From: JAEDES01 sp964616405
GTDB lineage: Bacteria > Bacillota_I > Bacilli_A > RF39 > UBA660
Assembly (NCBI GenBank): GCA_964616405.1
Contig: CAZTRE010000010.1
Coordinates: forward strand, 1-34,551
DNA length: 34,551 bases
Direction of reading: 5' to 3'
In this document: piece after piece, positions 32,876 to 34,551 of the stretch
Layout of the letters: each line of letters begins with the position of its first letter
Position numbering within the stretch: position 1 is the stretch's first letter
The notes under the pieces: model-generated
What the model saw: the letters and a program-made list of their open reading frames with translations, nothing else
Databases searched by the model: none
What the model was told of the DNA's origin: nothing
Translations under genes and position numbers: made by a program

Positions 32876-33901
32876 ATGAAAGATAAATTAATTGGAAATG
32901 AAAAAAATATTTTATTTTATAATGACGAGGACGGAAATATAAATGTTGAAGTGTTACTTGAAAATGAAGATGTTTGGTTAAATACTGAAGCATTATCAAC
33001 ACTTTTTAATATTGATAGAAGTGGTATTGTTAAACATATAAATAATATTTATAAAGATGAAGAACTAGAAGAAAAGTCAACTTGTGCAAAAATTGCACAA
33101 GTTCAAAAAGAAGGTAATAGGGACGTTAAAAGAGTTTACCTGTATTATAATCTCGATATGATTATTTCTATTGGCTTTAGAGTTAACTCTAAAAAAGCAA
33201 TAAAATTTAGAACTTGGGCAAATAAAATAATTAGGGACTATATGGTTCAAGGATTTGCATTAAATGATGAAAGATTTATGAAAGCAAGAAAATCTGATCA
33301 AGAGTATTTTAAAAGATTACTTGAAAGAATTAAATTAATTCGTACAAGTGAAAGAATGTTTTATCAAAAAATTACTGATATATTTGCAGAATGTTCTATT
33401 GATTATGATAAAAATAGTGATATAGCCATTAACTTTTATAAAACAATTCAAAATAAATTTCATTTTGCGATTACAGGACAAACAGCAGCCGAAATAATTT
33501 ATAATAGAGTAGATTCAAAAAAAGATAATATGGGACTTACTACTTGGGAAAACTCCCCTGATGGAAAAATATTGAAATCTGATGTTATTATTGCAAAAAA
33601 TTACTTAGAAGAAAAAGAAATAAAAAATTTAAATAATTTAGTAAACTTATTTCTTGATATTGCTGAAAATAACGCTGAAAGAAATATTACCATGTATATG
33701 GAAGATTGGCGAGTTGAAGTTGAGAATGCTTTAAAAGTTTTTCACTATGAAGTATTAGAAGGAAAAGGTAAAATATCTCATGAGATGGCAAAAGAAAAAG
33801 CATTTGGAGAATATGAAAAATATAAAGTCATTCAAGATAAAAACTTTGTTTCCGATTTTGATAAATTACTAGTTGAAGCAAAAAAGATAGAGGATAAATA
33901 A
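32876..33901 (+). CDS. RhuM-family protein
   Basis: 341 residues matching the virulence RhuM family: an N-terminal DNA-binding-like part (EDVWLNTEALSTLFNIDRSG, then VYLYYNLDMIISIGFRVNS and FRTWANKIIRDYMVQGF) and a helical C-terminal half (SECSIDY-like, KNKFHFAITGQTAAEI). RhuM was named from Salmonella SPI-3; homologues are common on mobile elements and beside toxin-antitoxin or restriction genes, but the molecular role is unknown. AAAGGAGG precedes the ATG. A good promoter abuts a 28-bp palindrome, so self-repression is plausible. The following gene shares its transcript. Confidence 0.8.
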   Translation: MKDKLIGNEKNILFYNDEDGNINVEVLLENEDVWLNTEALSTLFNIDRSGIVKHINNIYKDEELEEKSTCAKIAQVQKEGNRDVKRVYLYYNLDMIISIGFRVNSKKAIKFRTWANKIIRDYMVQGFALNDERFMKARKSDQEYFKRLLERIKLIRTSERMFYQKITDIFAECSIDYDKNSDIAINFYKTIQNKFHFAITGQTAAEIIYNRVDSKKDNMGLTTWENSPDGKILKSDVIIAKNYLEEKEIKNLNNLVNLFLDIAENNAERNITMYMEDWRVEVENALKVFHYEVLEGKGKISHEMAKEKAFGEYEKYKVIQDKNFVSDFDKLLVEAKKIEDK

Positions 33902-33933
33902 TATAAATTAAATAAAAGAAAGGAAAAATAAAA

Positions 33934-34275
33934 ATGAATCTTAATGTTAATAGAGTAAAGATATTTGTAACAATTCCAGTTGAAAATGTTGGTGAAGTTA
34001 GGGAAGCGGTTTGTAAAGCAGGTGCAGGAATTATTGGAGAATATTCATTTTGTACATCTTCTACTAAATCAATAGGAACTTTTATACCAAGTGAAAATGC
34101 TAATCCACATATTGGAGAAAGAAATAAATTAGAGTTTGTTGAAGAAGAAAAATTAGAATTTGTATGCAATGTTGAAAAAGTTAAAAATGTTATAGAAGAA
34201 TTAAGAAAATCACATCCATATGAAGAACCTGCAATAGATATAATTCCTTTAATCGATGAAAGTGAGTTTAAATAA
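33934..34275 (+). CDS. NIF3/YqfO-like small domain protein
   Basis: 113 residues, with KIFVTIPVENVGEVREAVCK at the start and HPYEEPAIDIIPL near the end. This matches the PII/CutA-like domain inserted in long NIF3 (YqfO) proteins, which also occurs alone as a ~100-residue protein. The role is unknown; the fold suggests a trimeric metal or small-molecule sensor. AAAGGA lies 10 nt before the ATG. It follows rhuM by 32 bp, likely on one transcript. Confidence 0.75.
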   Translation: MNLNVNRVKIFVTIPVENVGEVREAVCKAGAGIIGEYSFCTSSTKSIGTFIPSENANPHIGERNKLEFVEEEKLEFVCNVEKVKNVIEELRKSHPYEEPAIDIIPLIDESEFK

Positions 34276-34346
34276 AATTTAAAAACGCAGAATTGATAAA
34301 AGATAGAAAATATTATATACTAGTATTAAGTGAACGGATGATGGCA

Positions 34347-34366
34347 ATGTCCACATTTTGTCCACA
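34347..34366. repeat. Inverted copy of the TGTGGACA motif found after secA
   Basis: ATGTCCACATTTTGTCCACA is, as its complement, TGTGGACAA joined to AATGTGGACAT. The same two pieces occur on the + strand at 30058-30066 and 30074-30084, separated by 7 extra bases. The two loci bracket the trpS-integrase-rhuM block in inverted orientation. In the 276 bp after the NIF3-like gene there is also a 10-bp palindrome ATACTAGTAT (34317-34326). Confidence 0.55.
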
Positions 34367-34372
34367 GTAGAT

Positions 34373-34540
34373 AATACTAATTGTACAGATAATCCAAATA
34401 ATACAATAAATACAGATGATACCTAGTACTGAAATACAATAAATACAAATAGTACTATAAATACAAATAATACAGATAATATAGGAAAATCAACTTCATG
34501 TGGCAGTGGACGCAAATATAAAAATTGTTGTGGCAAATAA
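34373..34540 (+). pseudogene. Degenerate Asn/Thr-rich segment ending in a SEC-C zinc-tail motif
   Basis: One frame reads an Asn/Thr-rich low-complexity stretch, is cut by TAG (34424-34426) and TGA (34430-34432), then ends NIGKSTSCGSGRKYKNCCGK and TAA (34538-34540). This parallels the SecA end KIGRNDPCPCGSGKKYKQCC but has lost the first Cys-Pro pair. At DNA level it is only loosely similar to the secA end. It could be a displaced, decayed secA tail or the end of another SEC-C protein. The stretch is short and no start codon is evident. Confidence 0.45.
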
Positions 34541-34551
34541 TGACTAAAAAC

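Noticed and set aside
34499..34540. Exact attachment-site duplication of the secA 3' end
   Set aside because: The similarity is at protein level; most codons differ, so no long identical core is shared with 29917-29959. Kept only as a possible decayed tail.
1..34551. tRNA or rRNA genes, CRISPR arrays and insertion-sequence transposases
   Set aside because: No cloverleaf, rRNA segment, spaced repeat array or transposase motif was seen on either strand.

Overview
The window is an AT-rich stretch of chromosome from a Gram-positive-type member of the Bacilli. Gene order closely follows the Bacillus/Erysipelotrichia pattern (rpsF-ssb-rpsR, gdpP-rplI-dnaC, walJ-rlmH, ywiB-argS-rpoE, prfA-prmC-spoIIR, fba-murA-rpmE-rpiB, ywzB-spoIIQ-mbl, hpf-secA). 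SpoIIR and a SpoIIQ-type protein suggest a spore former or a descendant of one. An uncultured gut lineage near Erysipelotrichales or RF39 would fit, but sequence reading alone cannot fix this. Thirty-nine genes were called. All end in TAA (28) or TAG (11), none in TGA, and every Trp in them is encoded by TGG.

Layout. 1-7420 (+): ribosomal and replication genes, then a c-di-AMP-type DHH phosphodiesterase core, L9, the replicative helicase, a cell-wall M23 peptidase, WalJ, RlmH and uracil-DNA glycosylase. 7440-11061 (-): phosphate acetyltransferase, a LemA-like membrane protein and a class A penicillin-binding protein. 11134-22157 (+): DUF1934, ArgRS, RNA polymerase delta, RF1 with its methylase PrmC, SpoIIR, aldolase, MurA, an SGNH protein, L31, RpiB, DUF1146, SpoIIQ-like and Mbl. 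22159-23441 (+): a TagO/WecA-type lipid-carrier glycosyltransferase.

23509-26391 is a complete four-gene Agr-type quorum-sensing locus: agrA-agrC on +, agrB-agrD on -, facing each other across one shared bidirectional terminator. The 40-codon agrD gene encodes a new-looking pro-peptide whose predicted signal core is Cys-Val-Trp-Tyr-Ile(-Ile). Three CGACAA repeats with exact 10-bp period lie just upstream of the agrBD promoter and could be the regulator's operator.

26483-30093 (+): a cold-shock protein, long-form hibernation factor HPF, and SecA. The slot after secA that usually holds prfB (RF2) instead holds, from 30106 on, a Trp T-box, trpS preceded by a short ORF with a strong ribosome binding site, a tyrosine recombinase gene broken by a -1 shift in an A8 run, a perfect 28-bp palindrome, a RhuM-family gene, a small NIF3/YqfO-like gene, and a degenerate second SEC-C zinc-tail sequence close to the window edge. 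Inverted copies of a TGTGGACA-based motif (30058-30084 and 34347-34366) bracket this block. It looks like an accessory or mobile insertion downstream of secA.

The points most worth following are the Agr locus with its peptide and repeats, the absence of TGA stops together with the missing prfB, the palindrome before rhuM, the bracketed block after secA, and an unexplained structured leader before fba.
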